Notes under the pieces: generated by a model | The model's input: the letters and a program-made list of their open reading frames with translations, nothing else | Databases searched by the model: none | Told to the model about the DNA's origin: nothing | Translations under genes and position numbers: made by a program | Shown: piece after piece, positions 1 through 10,920 of the stretch | Layout: each line of letters starts with the position of its first letter | Numbering within the stretch: the first letter of the stretch is position 1 | Origin: Paracentrotus lividus | Taxonomy: Eukaryota; Echinodermata; Echinoidea; Camarodonta; Echinidae | DNA length: 64,000 nucleotides | Assembly: GCA_940671915.1 (NCBI GenBank) | Contig: CALNVZ010003433.1 | Span: 35,107,724 to 35,171,723 of the forward strand | Direction: 5' to 3'

Positions 1-1170
1 TTCTCCAGTCAAAAATAAAATTAAAATGACTCGTTTACTAAATTTTTATTGATACACATATTAGACATTGTTTGAGGTAATCAAAAGTGGATTATAAACC
101 CAACTTAATTATTCTATTATTGTGGGAAGAAATGAGATTTGTACTTGGAGAAAATAATTCTTTGCCTAAATCAATAAGCGACACTAAACGACCGAGGTGC
201 ATTTCCTTACTGTCAATGCAACATATTTCATACATTCTATTGATGATAATGAAATCACAATCCTAGGATAGCTACAAATGGCTGAAATGATATCTTTAAA
301 AAGATAGCTATCATAAATGTTTCATGGATATAGTTTATCATACTCGAAACTAAACTAATGAATGACTAATATTGTATCTCTTGCTTGTAGACAAGTTGAA
401 TTAGGGTCAAAGCTTCAAATAACCCAACTATAAAGCAAATCACTTGTCAAGTGTACTTTGAGGATATTCTACGCAAACTTGACCTTTGACCTCGAGTTCC
501 AAGATCCCTGCATTCTAGGGTGATACCAAGAGACAACAAGGAGGATCTGATTTCCAGACGACCATCCCTTTTCTTTGATCTTCGTCGGTAAGTGATCAAA
601 TAACTTGGGCACCAAAGCCTCATCTTTCATATTCACAACCTTCGTACTGAGCTAGGAGAAAGCTCAATGCGATTAGGGTCTGGGAGTGTCATCACTGCCA
701 AGATTGTATCTTTAGATGTTGTGCGCAACCCCTCAATACACTGCTCATGCATACATCATCATTGCAAGATAAGCATTTAGAATTGTATTTGTATCAGTGT
801 GATGGTACTGCACTAATATTATGAACACGTGCAGATGAAAAGATATAGAGAGAAAAGTATCTTTTTGTAAGTCTTAATGACTGGTTGTGCAATGATGAAG
901 CTGGAGAAATCATCTCGGTATCTGAGACAGGATTTTGTCATCTTTTAATGCCCAAAACAGAACCCATAAAGTGATTTTCCACACACTGCGGCATTCTCAT
1001 TCCTGTTATTCTAATGGGGATGGGCTTAAAATAGATACAGGAGATGACAGTTTTTCTTGGACTTTATGTTCATGATGTAATCTCCCATAATAACGAATCC
1101 CTTTTCCCTTTATTTTGTTTGCTTTCTCCTTAATGGCTATTACTCCCTCTTTTGTCCATTCTGGGTTTAT
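1..1170. other. AT-rich non-coding stretch
   Basis: I see no gene here. All six frames are broken by frequent stops and there is no recognisable repeat. The only splice-like signal is a GTAAGT after 'cttcgtcg' near 594, but the 30 bases between it and the nearest upstream AG are too short to support an exon call. Confidence 0.5.
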
Positions 1171-1466
1171 CTCTCCCCTCCCTCCCCATCTCTCTCTTTC
1201 TCTCTCTCCCTCTCTGCCTTGGACTTATCCAAACAAGGTAAACTTCTGCTCAAACTCCTTCCACTTTTTTTCTCTCTCTTCTATCTCTCTCTCTCTTTAT
1301 TGCTACATATCTTGTTTTCTGTATCTATATGGTACCTTTTTTTCTATCTCTGTCTGTCTCTATCTATCTCTTATTCTATTCTATATTTATCTTGATATCT
1401 GTATGTATGTGTATCTCTTTCTCTCTCTCTATCTCTCTCTCTCTCTGTCTCTCTCTCTCTCTCTCT
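1171..1466. repeat. Pyrimidine (CT/TATC) low-complexity tract
   Basis: The + strand is almost pure C and T, mixing (CT)n, (CTTT)n and TATC words in three blocks (about 1171-1220, 1264-1297 and 1350-1466). Open frames on both strands across it are products of the repeat: Ser/Leu/Phe-rich one way and Arg/Glu-rich the other. It should be treated as a simple repeat, not a gene. Confidence 0.9.
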
Positions 1467-2634
1467 TAAAAGGATGCTTGGATTTGTTTCACCCACTATC
1501 CTTTTCTTCCACTTAATTTCTGACTTCATGTTCTGTTTACAGAGTAACATCATCTCTATTGACAACACTGTATGATCACAAAGATCATGTTCCAAATATG
1601 GGCAGAATTGACAAACTGTCTTTCTCCGCTCAATAAAATGTCACAAATGCTTACCTAAACCACACACATTGCACTTTACTATGCCAGTTGCTTGGAATCA
1701 TATGTTACTCTCATCAAACATGTCACATAACATGTCACAAAACTGCGGGATGGGGAAAAAACAGGGACTACTTGGCTATAAACATAGCCAAACAAGTAAA
1801 ACCCAGGAGCTGAAGCTCCTTGCTCTAAGTCTAACATAATGAATTTTAAAATATTTTTTTTTTTATTTACCATGTATGGTACTTCAAATAATACACCATA
1901 CAAGTTTAATATTTTGGTCGAGGTTTTAAAAAAATTATTTTTATTGTGCTTTTATGTTTTAATCTTTTTATCAAACTTTTCATCAAACATTTAAACAGCT
2001 GCAGGACATGTAATAGCTAATAGCGTTGGCTTCAGAAATTTATTTGCATGTTTTTAAATCTTTCTAAATCACCTCAATTGCTGGGAATGAAATGCGCGAA
2101 AATTAGCACACAACATCAAAATCAAGCCAGGTTTTGCAAGCATACATTTACTTTTGTAATTGCCCATATCAATTAATAGTTGTATCAAATATTGGTAATC
2201 ATACAATATTAGGGAGAGACTATAGACCTATATCAATGTTCATTTTTTTTATTTTAATTACCCATAGCACCAATATTCATTGAATTTGGGGCCTAGATTT
2301 TGGGGCTTAGATTTGTGTACAAAAAATTTGGAGTATATCATGTATATAGGCCTACCGGCATATGCTTTATAATGTTAGTTATCAATAGTCTATCTAAACA
2401 ACCAGACAACAAAGGGCTCCATGACGAAACTAGATCTTTCACTCTCAAATTGGCAATAATTGGGATGATCAAATACAGGGTGTAGGCACGTGCAGCTAGC
2501 TAAATAAAACTTTTCTCCACATTCCCTTCTATCATGCCCTTTGTCGTAAGTAGTATACCATGTGATGAGGAGAGCAGGAAAGTGCAACACGACTAGTCAA
2601 AGTTAGTCACTGAGGTTTGATACAGCATCTAACT
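1467..2634. other. Non-coding AT-rich stretch
   Basis: No gene or structured element is visible. The short open frames lack codon-like composition and splice signals. Confidence 0.5.
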
Positions 2635-2680
2635 CCCCCCCCCCCCCCACAACCCCCTACCCCCTCCATCCACCCCCTTT
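2635..2680. repeat. Poly-C tract
   Basis: A run of 14 C residues (2635-2648) is followed by C-rich sequence with short A/T breaks. It is a homopolymer likely to vary in length and prone to assembly error. Confidence 0.85.
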
Positions 2681-4195
2681 CATACCCTGCCTGGAGTCCT
2701 ATCTCCAATCATTAAAAATGTAAGGGTTTACATTGACAAGAACTATCAGCTAAAAGCTCAAGATGTGCATCCCTCTTTTCTCTCAAACATCTGGTAATAA
2801 AAGTGTTCATAATTATGAAATTGATCCAATTAAAAACCAATAAATTACATTAAAATTTTGCTCAAGTGTTCATATAATCAAACACATCAACACTAAGATG
2901 AAGCAGTAGGTTGGCCTAAATTATAATTAAAGATCACAGTTATGATAGTTACATTACAAATTATATAAAAAGGGGCAAGATTTTTTCTTTCTTTTTGTTG
3001 GAGGGGCTTAGCTTTTCCGTGGGAAAGCTGTGACATCAAGAACTATGAATATGTTCATCTGCAACTGAAGCACGGCACAATTTTTTTAAACAGTTTTTTT
3101 TCATTGTGGAAGCTTAGTTTTAAGTGTGAACACCACTGATGTGAGCGATTCCAAAGATGCGCGATATAGCCTGAGCTTGTTGACTGAGACTAGGACAAAT
3201 GAAGTGTTATATCATCGCGATACTGACAGTAAAAGGACCTGACGTGAAGAATGCTATGTGGGACTAAGCACTGGTCGCCATCGTCATAGAGAGCCACACA
3301 CAGCTAAATTGCTTTAACAGAGCCCATTTTACTCTTTATGAACCTATTGCTCTTTGAGTTTATAAGTGTATCTAAAGATAAATACAAAGTAACCTATAGT
3401 ATGGTTTCATTCAATATAAAGTTGCATATATATGCCCTGTCCATACAATATAACAATCTGAATTATTAAGTATATCAAATGCAGTTCTATAAATACTTTA
3501 CTTAAGGTAAATATGTCACGATTTAGGTGAAGTATTTATTTGAGTGGTTTGAAGATGGAAACATAACCATTTTGGCTTCCCCAAATATACAATGCTGAAA
3601 AATTATAACAAGATATTTATATCCGGCTTTTAAACAGATTTATAATCTAACAAAACTGAAGATTTTGAAGTTCCTTTCATTCATGAACTAATGAACCCCA
3701 ATTTTTTTTCTCTCTCTCCAAATTTGAGGCATGAAACTACCCTGACGTGTGAGCTATTTGTGAACAAAATCTAACTGAAGGTAAGAAAAATCTATATTAT
3801 GAGGATGTGATTCACCAAAAAATAAATATAAATAGCAGAAATGCAATTTGGTATTGCAGCTTGTTTGAGAAAGAGTTGCTCTCTTTAAATATGGCTTTGG
3901 GGCATGAAAGGCCGGGATATGATGACTTATATGAGATGATTATCACAGTTTGCTTCTAAAAATGAGCTTGAATAAACGGTTTTTATCCCCTCCATCACAA
4001 ATTTGGGGACAAAAGGCTAGGGTTCAGTTTCAGCTCCAATCTCCCATAATCTGAGGGAGCCCTATTGTTGCAGAGTTGGGTGTTATTAATACCTAAGAGT
4101 GATATATACACAATTGACTGTTGTTGTTTCAGTGAGTCACAAGTCCCCCACATTGGGGTACCTTACTACGATAAATGTTGAATGCTCTGATTGAA
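2681..4195. other. Non-coding AT-rich stretch
   Basis: No gene is seen. There is an imperfect dyad around 3489-3535 (aaatactttac ... ggtgaagtattta) and a pyrimidine run near 3705. A donor-like 'aaggtaag' at about 3778 has no open exon upstream of it in any frame. Confidence 0.45.
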
Positions 4196-4440
4196 TGAAC
4201 TCCGTCCAATTCTTTCTCGGCCGAACGACGAAGGAGAATAATGTTGACTGAGAATGAGACGAGGTCGAGAGTGTTATGAAACCCCCGACATGAAACGCAA
4301 CCTGGCAAGATACCACGAGCATTTGTTCGAGGTGTATACACAGACGCTTTGGGTTACCGCCCGCCCTCGCCTGCTGGAAGGAGGGGAAAGGCATGAACGT
4401 AACGACACGCTCGCCCGACGAACCAAGTGGAGGGTTTGGG
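4196..4440. other. CpG-dense segment in AT-rich surroundings
   Basis: About 20 CpG dinucleotides fall in roughly 240 bases (for example ccgaacgacg, gagacgaggtcgag and cgctcgcccgacg), far more than in the kilobases on either side. Short frames are open on both strands (about 68 residues on +, 70 to 126 on -) but none has splice signals or a recognisable motif, and the + frame has a stop just upstream of its first ATG. A promoter, enhancer or untranslated exon would fit. The role is inferred only from composition. Confidence 0.4.
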
Positions 4441-6066
4441 AGAAAAAAAAATTGAGCTAATATTAACTCTGCCAATGGGGTGTGATAGACCTTCAACAAA
4501 AATGGTACAATAGTCATTTATCATCAAATCTGATTTGATTCATCTCGGCAGACAAGGAGTGACCCTCTTTTCATCGTCAAGCGCTGAATTACAAATGAGT
4601 CCAGGAATCCAAGGAGATTTCTTTGCTCGGCTAGAGTGAAAACAAATTTATCATGAAGGGTTAAAAGCTCAAATTAATCATGCCTCATTTATTTCCTTTT
4701 GTGGGTGAAACATTGAAAGAAGAGGGATGGAAGGTTCAATAATTTGTAGAATCTTAGAGTTCGACAGATGACAAATATCATTATTTTGAACTATTTCCCA
4801 AGTCTTAAGACAGAACTAAGAATATGGTCAATTTACAATAAATTGCCCAAACATGACGGTCTGTTTATTACATGTTATTTTATTCTAATGTTTTCTTCTT
4901 CTATGGAACTCTAGCACTGTACTCCTTTCTCAATACCCCCCCCCCCCATTTAGTACAAGTCAAATGTTTTGATAAAAAATAATTTTTTAGTTCATTTACT
5001 TTTGACATCCACCACTTTTGCTTGCCAATAAATATTTATATTGATTTCTAGGTTAGAGATGAATTTTAAGGCATTCTGAAAGCTGCCAAAAAAAAAAAAA
5101 AAGGTTTTATATATCATAAATATTGAGACAGAAGGGCATTTACATAGCATTTCTGTATCAAGAGTAATCATTACGAAACCAAATAACAAGTTTTTGGCAA
5201 ATAACTAGACCAAGAGGAAAAAAAGCAATCCCCCTCCCACCGATATACCCTACCAATCATACACATCCATCACATGCATAAAGTAACAAGCAGACACGCA
5301 TGATTCATTTATTACACCAATGTTATCCCCACTCCGCTAATGGGATCAAATTGGAAAAACTGAATGAAATGTCGTTTTACTCTCTTTAATTGATGAATCA
5401 CGTCCAAAATCATTTGGATGTCGCTTACATAGTTAACAAAAACAATCCTGGGGGGCTTTTAGTAATAACTGTCCCACATAAGAGTTTTATTCGCTATTGT
5501 GAGGGGGTAATATATGAAGTGATGCTCCAGTATTGGGGCGGGGAAGAAGAGAGAGGATGGTAATTGGTGTATGTATAACGTAAGTGGAAAGAGATATTTT
5601 GAGGAAATTGCCCATTTTTACGATAATTTTCGGAATGACTATGGTGGATGGGAATGCTATATTCCTGAAAGCTTAGGTAACATTCGAGGTTTTTCTTTTA
5701 AAAAAGAGAGAGGGATTAAAAAAAAAAAAATTCATTATCTTTCTAAATATACACCTCGTTTACACTGTGACTCGGGTCGCGGGTTCGACACGGCAATCGT
5801 GCTCGACACGGCAATTTTATGCCATGCCTTCTTCCTACTAAGAAAATAGTCTAGACAGATACTGATAAGAGATAAATGCCAAACATGGAATGAGGTTTCC
5901 CAAGACAGATTGCATAATTCTGATAACCCAATATTGGGATGTAGGGGCACTGAGCATGGACACTAGTAGTGTCCGTGCACTGAGGCAAGCTCTAGAGGTC
6001 AATGTACTGTGGTTAAGAAGGTTATTGCCCTATTACCATGACAACATTATAACAAAAACAAAACTC
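4441..6066. other. Non-coding stretch with homopolymers
   Basis: No gene is seen. It holds a C run near 4937 and an A run near 5088-5102. A small direct duplication of 'tcgacacggcaat' lies near 5776-5808. Confidence 0.5.
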
Positions 6067-6069
6067 TTA

Positions 6070-6332
6070 GGCCCGAATTCACAAAGGTGGATTCTGCAAA
6101 ATCCATGGTTTCAACCCTGGGTTTAACCTAGGGTTGGACCTAGGATTTTCAATTTGGTATTCACAAAGGTGGACTCGACTGAATCCACAGATCCACAGCG
6201 TCATAATATGTCATAATTTGGGTCAACTGTTGGTGAATCATAAACTGGTGGATCCGTGGAGCCGTCGATTAAAAAACCCACGGATCCACGGATCCGTGGG
6301 TTTTGCAGAATCCTCCTTTGTGAATTCGGGCC
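6070..6332. mobile_element. PIF/Harbinger-like MITE, 263 bp, TTA duplication
   Basis: The ends are inverted repeats of about 35 bp. The left end reads ggcccgaattcacaaaggtg and the right end closes with ctttgtgaattcgggcc, extending inward through the 'ttctgcaaaa' word. A TTA sits on both sides (6067-6069 and 6333-6335), the target duplication known for PIF/Harbinger elements (TWA). The interior has no open frame, so it is non-autonomous. It includes nested palindromes: ccacggatccacggatccgtgg near 6278-6300, and overlapping 'cctaggttt/aacctagg' words near 6115-6150. The superfamily assignment is inferred from the duplication and the GGCCCG start. Confidence 0.8.
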
Positions 6333-6727
6333 TTAAAGATTCACCACTGACGAATTTGTGGTTATTAAATCTACAAATTGACATTGGAAATGATCACAGC
6401 AATTAACCCATTGAGGTCTGAGCCCTAATAAACTCAGGCTAAAGTGACAAGTCTATGAAAATGTTTTTTAGAGCCAAATCAGCTCATCTCCAAAAGGTTA
6501 ACAATAAAATTACAGACTCATCGTCATCGATTTTTTTTTTTGTCCACTTCAAGGGTAGGCCTATCCAATTGATGTGTGCAAAGTCTCTGCTCTGTTCAGA
6601 GCATAGCATATACCTCTTCCAGACACTTTAACCAAACTCAATCCTTTACAAAGAATTCCATATTGAACCTAGGAAATTCCTTCATGTAGAATATTTGATG
6701 AACATTGATTTCTTCTAAGAGGGGGCC

Positions 6728-6804
6728 AATGCAGCAACTAGGATTTGAACTTGGGACCTACGGATTCTTAGTGCAGTGATTACCACTATAACCACTAAAC
6801 CCTT
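6728..6804 (-). mobile_element. tRNA-derived SINE head
   Basis: Read on the minus strand, the segment carries an A-box-like tggttatagtgg (complement of 6783-6794) and a B-box-like agttcaaatcc (complement of 6741-6751), spaced as in a tRNA promoter. The tRNA-like fold is imperfect and no anticodon loop can be assigned with confidence, so this is more likely the 5' part of a SINE than a functional tRNA gene. No tail or target duplication was identified. Confidence 0.6.
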
Positions 6805-7561
6805 TTTCCTATTGGCTTTAAGTTCTATCCTTTGGTGGCTCATAAATACGACATTTTGCCATCTACACCTCATCATCTTGCCTTTCTCTACTTCTCTGCC
6901 TTCAGTTCAGGCATACTCTCAGAAGACAATCCCTTCCAACAACCCTCCAAGTGTAGCAATTTACATCCTAAATCCGCTGTCCTCATGCTATTAAGTGCAT
7001 TTCTAACAAGTGATTTAAGATTGCGATACATGTCCGCAAACAAGGGATGCGTGAAGAGTCTTCCACGAGCCTGATTCCGGTCCGATAAGCCCCATTGTGT
7101 ACCTCGATACCAGATACCGCTTATAGCACCTCTCGGCCGACTTTGTACCCCTTGGAAGAAGAGAGGGGCTTGATGGAATTTTTGAATGCATCAGTGACAC
7201 CTTCATTCCTTTGATCTTTTCTCCGCACCTTTTCATCCTCTTTAATCTTCTAGTGATTTGTGCTTGTTCAGTGGAATCCTGCACCTCACTCCAATACTCC
7301 CTGGTAGATATTTAACCTCAATTATTCATCAAAATGTATCTTCATTTTATGTTAACCCCACGCCACATTCTCCTATTCTTCTCTTTTACCTGTAACCATT
7401 GTTCTTCATTCATTCTTTTCTCTTTTTTTTCCTGGTCTTTTCTCCTTTTCTTTTTCCTTTTTCTTTTATTTTAAAAACTGGGGAATCAAAAAGACCCTTT
7501 TCTACTCCACCTATCTCTTTCAATCTATGCAATGATAAAGTACCACTTAAAGCACTGTGAC
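6805..7561. other. Non-coding stretch
   Basis: No gene is supported. A stretch near 7020-7140 is richer in CpG and open on the minus strand for about 89 codons, but it lacks splice sites and any motif I recognise. From 7400 to 7480 the DNA is pyrimidine-rich. Confidence 0.45.
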
Positions 7562-7860
7562 CCTCTCACGAAAGTATACCAATATTTCTGTGATTTGTGT
7601 TATGGGAAGGAACCATTATTTACCAGCTGAGGAATCACAAGCTACCATTATAAAGGTCAATTGCATTCCTACCTAGTACCTGAACAAATTTTAAAATTCC
7701 ACATTACCCCCTCGTGTGAAGGTAATACCAATACTTGTATGATTTGTGTTCGGACGAGGAACCATTATTCACCATTATTGGAAGGTGGGGGATAAGAAAC
7801 GACCATTTGAAAGGTCATTTAGGTATGAACAGACCCCATGAGGCCTTCGTGGACTTGCAC
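7562..7860. repeat. Two-unit tandem duplication, about 149-bp period
   Basis: The phrase 'taccaatat..tgtatgatttgtgtt' followed by 'ggaaccattatt' and 'accatt...aaaggtca' occurs at 7577 and again at 7726 with moderate divergence. The two units are head to tail. No coding frame is shared between them. Confidence 0.7.
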
Positions 7861-9596
7861 TCTTATGGAAAGAGGTCCAAACCTCTTTTTTTGCTCCAAA
7901 GACTCTAGAAGAATGCCCCTTTCACATCAATAAAATATGATTTATAATAAGTTTTCTACCAAAGTTAAATCTAGTTGGACATGTATGTCGACTGGTCATT
8001 AAATTCATATTTATCAGAAGAAATGTGTACAATCTCCACCCTATACACCACCCATATATTCATATATCAATCCCAATATAACAGCAACCATGGCATTGAG
8101 TTGCACATAGGCCTACATTTTGTAGATATGAATAGGCCCTACAGATATACTATGTAAAAGTACACATGAACTATAGCTCTTCTAATTAATGGGGGAGGGG
8201 AGGGCAGGTAATGCAGGTAATGCATTAGGATAATTTGCTCATCTTCAATTCCTATTTGAGTCATAGACGAGCAAATGATACAATAATTATCTTACTCAAC
8301 TTTACGAAAGCACTTTGAAATCCTTTATCATACCATAATGGTAATTGGATTCATGTAATAGCTTTTATCTTGATACAAAGCACTAAATAACATATCCATT
8401 GCAAGTGTGCAATATAAACCTATGCTAGCTTTAAATATTTCCTGTTGAGAAATTCTCCAGGTTAATCGAAATGTTAGTTCTCTAACCCATTTCTCATATT
8501 AATGGCGAAAATTACTTTCATGTGAATAGGTTTTCTGACACAAACCAGATCCGATATCTGCCAGGTATCATAAATCATATTACTGTGTGTGGTAGACCAA
8601 AATATTCCCTAAAGAAAACAATAGCCTATATTTTCCCCACTCAGTAACCATTCCCCTCTTTCTTCACCAGATTTTCAGATGCACCTGTACTTGTGGGAAA
8701 CCATAGACAGATAAATGCATCTTCTAAAAAGAGGACTTCAAACTCAAACAAAAGTTACCTCTGTGTCTGGCTGGTATCAACTTCCTAAACCCAAACTATC
8801 ACTAAACAATCCATCCACAGTTTACTTTGTCCGATAAACAATTATTCAGAAATCAAAACCGAGTTAATGGGGTCTGCTATGAATCAGAGTTCTGAATGGC
8901 ATTTGGATTCATCCATTAACCTACTTGACCACCTTTTAAGTTTTATCATTATCTTGAAGTGGATGAGCATTACACAAAGAAAATAAATACTGGTATTTAT
9001 ACATCATCGCTGAAAGAAAACCCTCTATAAGATTGAACATCTTCAAGGAGTTTACTCAGAGGAAAAGAGATAAACTTCAGACACTTGAGATTAAAAAGTC
9101 TTTAAACAAAAACAGATCAATGACAGATAACAGACGGATTTTCTATTATCAAATTAAATAAAGTTCATGACCGAAATTGTTTGGTACCATGCCATAATAA
9201 TGCAGTGCCCTAGTCTTTCCAACCTGGAATGGTCATGGGTTTCATCATCAACAAGAAATATTAACAAAGTAAATATTTCATGAGATTAAAAATAGTAAAT
9301 TGAAGGGTAAAAAAATGAACTTATATTGATAATCAAGAACAGATTACGTCAGTGGGTAAACTATTGACTATTTTGAGCATCACTGGTTATGAAATAATCA
9401 TTTTAATGATAACTAATGATGCAGATGATTATGTTTTGGGTACGATTCCTCCTTTAGCTGTCATCACCTGCTCCCCGTTCACAATCCTTGATTCCTTTCT
9501 ATTGTTACATCTCAACCTGACATCCTGCCCCTTCCTTGTTTGTCTCTTTCTGTTCATTTGTCTCATTTGTCTCATCTAAGCTTATTTGAATGTCAA
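7861..9596. other. Non-coding AT-rich stretch
   Basis: I see no gene, element or structured repeat that I can support in this interval. Confidence 0.5.
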
Positions 9597-9598
9597 TA

Positions 9599-10024
9599 GG
9601 CGCTGCTGCACTAGCTCGAGCTAAAAAATAGCGCGCTAATTGGTGGATCGGGAAAAAAGCCTGAAAAAAGAAGCCGGTCCTGCACTAGCTCAAGCTATTT
9701 TAAAATTTCCAGACCCGACCTTGAACAAACAAGCCCGATGTGTATTGCGCAACTGGTCACTACCGCTAGCTTCTACACGCACAGGTGCACGATTTCGAAA
9801 TTAGCTCGAGCTAGTGCAGCACCGCGCAAAATAGTGCGCTATTTCGTACTAAAACAGCAAACCAGCTCGAGTTTTTTCAAAAAAACCTAAGATGACCCAG
9901 GTTTGAATTTCCTCCAAATTAGCGAGCTATTTGACCACAAAGTCGGATCTGCTCTGATCGAGCTAATTCATCAGATCACAAATAGCGTGCTATTTGAAAT
10001 AGCTTGAGCTAGTGCAGCAGCGCC
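9599..10024. mobile_element. Palindrome-rich MITE, copy 1 (TA-flanked)
   Basis: The element opens with ggcgctgctgcactagctcg and closes with its inverted complement (one change: gcttgagc for gctcgagc), giving inverted repeats of about 25 bp or more. TA lies on both sides (9597-9598, 10025-10026). The interior repeats two palindromic words many times, AGCTCGAGCT and (A)TAGCGCGCTA, so it could fold into several hairpins. It has no open frame. The TA flank suggests a Tc1/mariner-type mobiliser, but AAT also repeats on both sides, so the class is uncertain. A second copy lies at 16424-16854. Confidence 0.85.
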
Positions 10025-10370
10025 TAATATGTACTCTTTTTTTTTTTTATTGCTTTGTCCCTTTCCCATGTTCGCACTTCAAAATTGTTTGGTACCTAAA
10101 GCATCATTTGTTCCTATCAAAAAACCAAAAGAATAACGCTAACATTTTTTTTAAATTGAAAATATATGGTCCAAATTTCATGTTGATACAAATTCAACTT
10201 GTATAGTGGCACAAGTGAAAATTGTAATCTCATTATACCCTTTTCTGTGACAGCTATACTTATGACAAATATACCTATCACAATATTTCAATATATTTAC
10301 TAAAACTCATCTATTCTAACACTGATGAAATTTAGACTCTCTTTTTGTTTCCACTGTTTTTTTCTTTCTA

Positions 10371-10394
10371 GCTCTCTCTCTCTCTCTCTCTCTC
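10371..10394. repeat. (CT)n microsatellite
   Basis: About twelve CT dinucleotides in a row, preceded by a T-rich stretch. Confidence 0.9.
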
Positions 10395-10857
10395 AAATGA
10401 ATTAAATTTGCTTCAATTCTATTATTATTGGTCGAAGAGTCGATCAATCATTGAGATCATTATACAACGTGTCAATCTAACACTTGACAGTGATTGCAAT
10501 CAAAGTATTTCTATCAACGCACAACTTTTAGACCAAAAGTTCTCTAAAATATTCCATTCCGCATCACAATCTCCCCAAAAAAAGATATCTGTAATCCAAT
10601 TTCAATCATCATATCCATCTCTCTCCTTTCGTTAATAGAATTTTCATCAAATGACGATAGAGAACGAAACCAAGGGTACTAATCGGCCTCAAATTAATGA
10701 AATTTCATCATCCCATTGTTTTTGTTTTCTGCGGTGAGTCACAACTTGATATTGGAATGAATGCCAATAGAAAGATGAGAGCAAATTGAATTCATTTATT
10801 ATTTATGGGTAGATGTTGTCTCAGCACTGTACACAGCTCTTTATTGGTGCATCCAGA
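10395..10857. other. Non-coding stretch
   Basis: No gene is seen. One frame stays open for 75 codons (10408-10635) but has no splice sites or coding-like composition. Confidence 0.45.
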
Positions 10858-10920
10858 GTGATGATGGTGGTGGTGATGATGATGTTGGTGGTGGTGGTGG
10901 TAATGGGTTGGAGATGGGGG
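10858..10920. repeat. (GAT/GGT)n microsatellite
   Basis: Imperfect GAT and GGT triplets run into a G-rich end. The composition resembles the larger GGT-rich duplication at 15.8-16.1 kb. Confidence 0.85.

Noticed and set aside
1115-1595. Overlapping frames on both strands (Ser/Leu-rich and Arg/Glu-rich)
   Set aside because: They are produced by the CT microsatellite and not by a gene.
5770-5812. tRNA-like word gggttcgacac
   Set aside because: It resembles a B-box, but no A-box lies at the right distance and no cloverleaf can be drawn. A local 13-base direct duplication explains the pattern.
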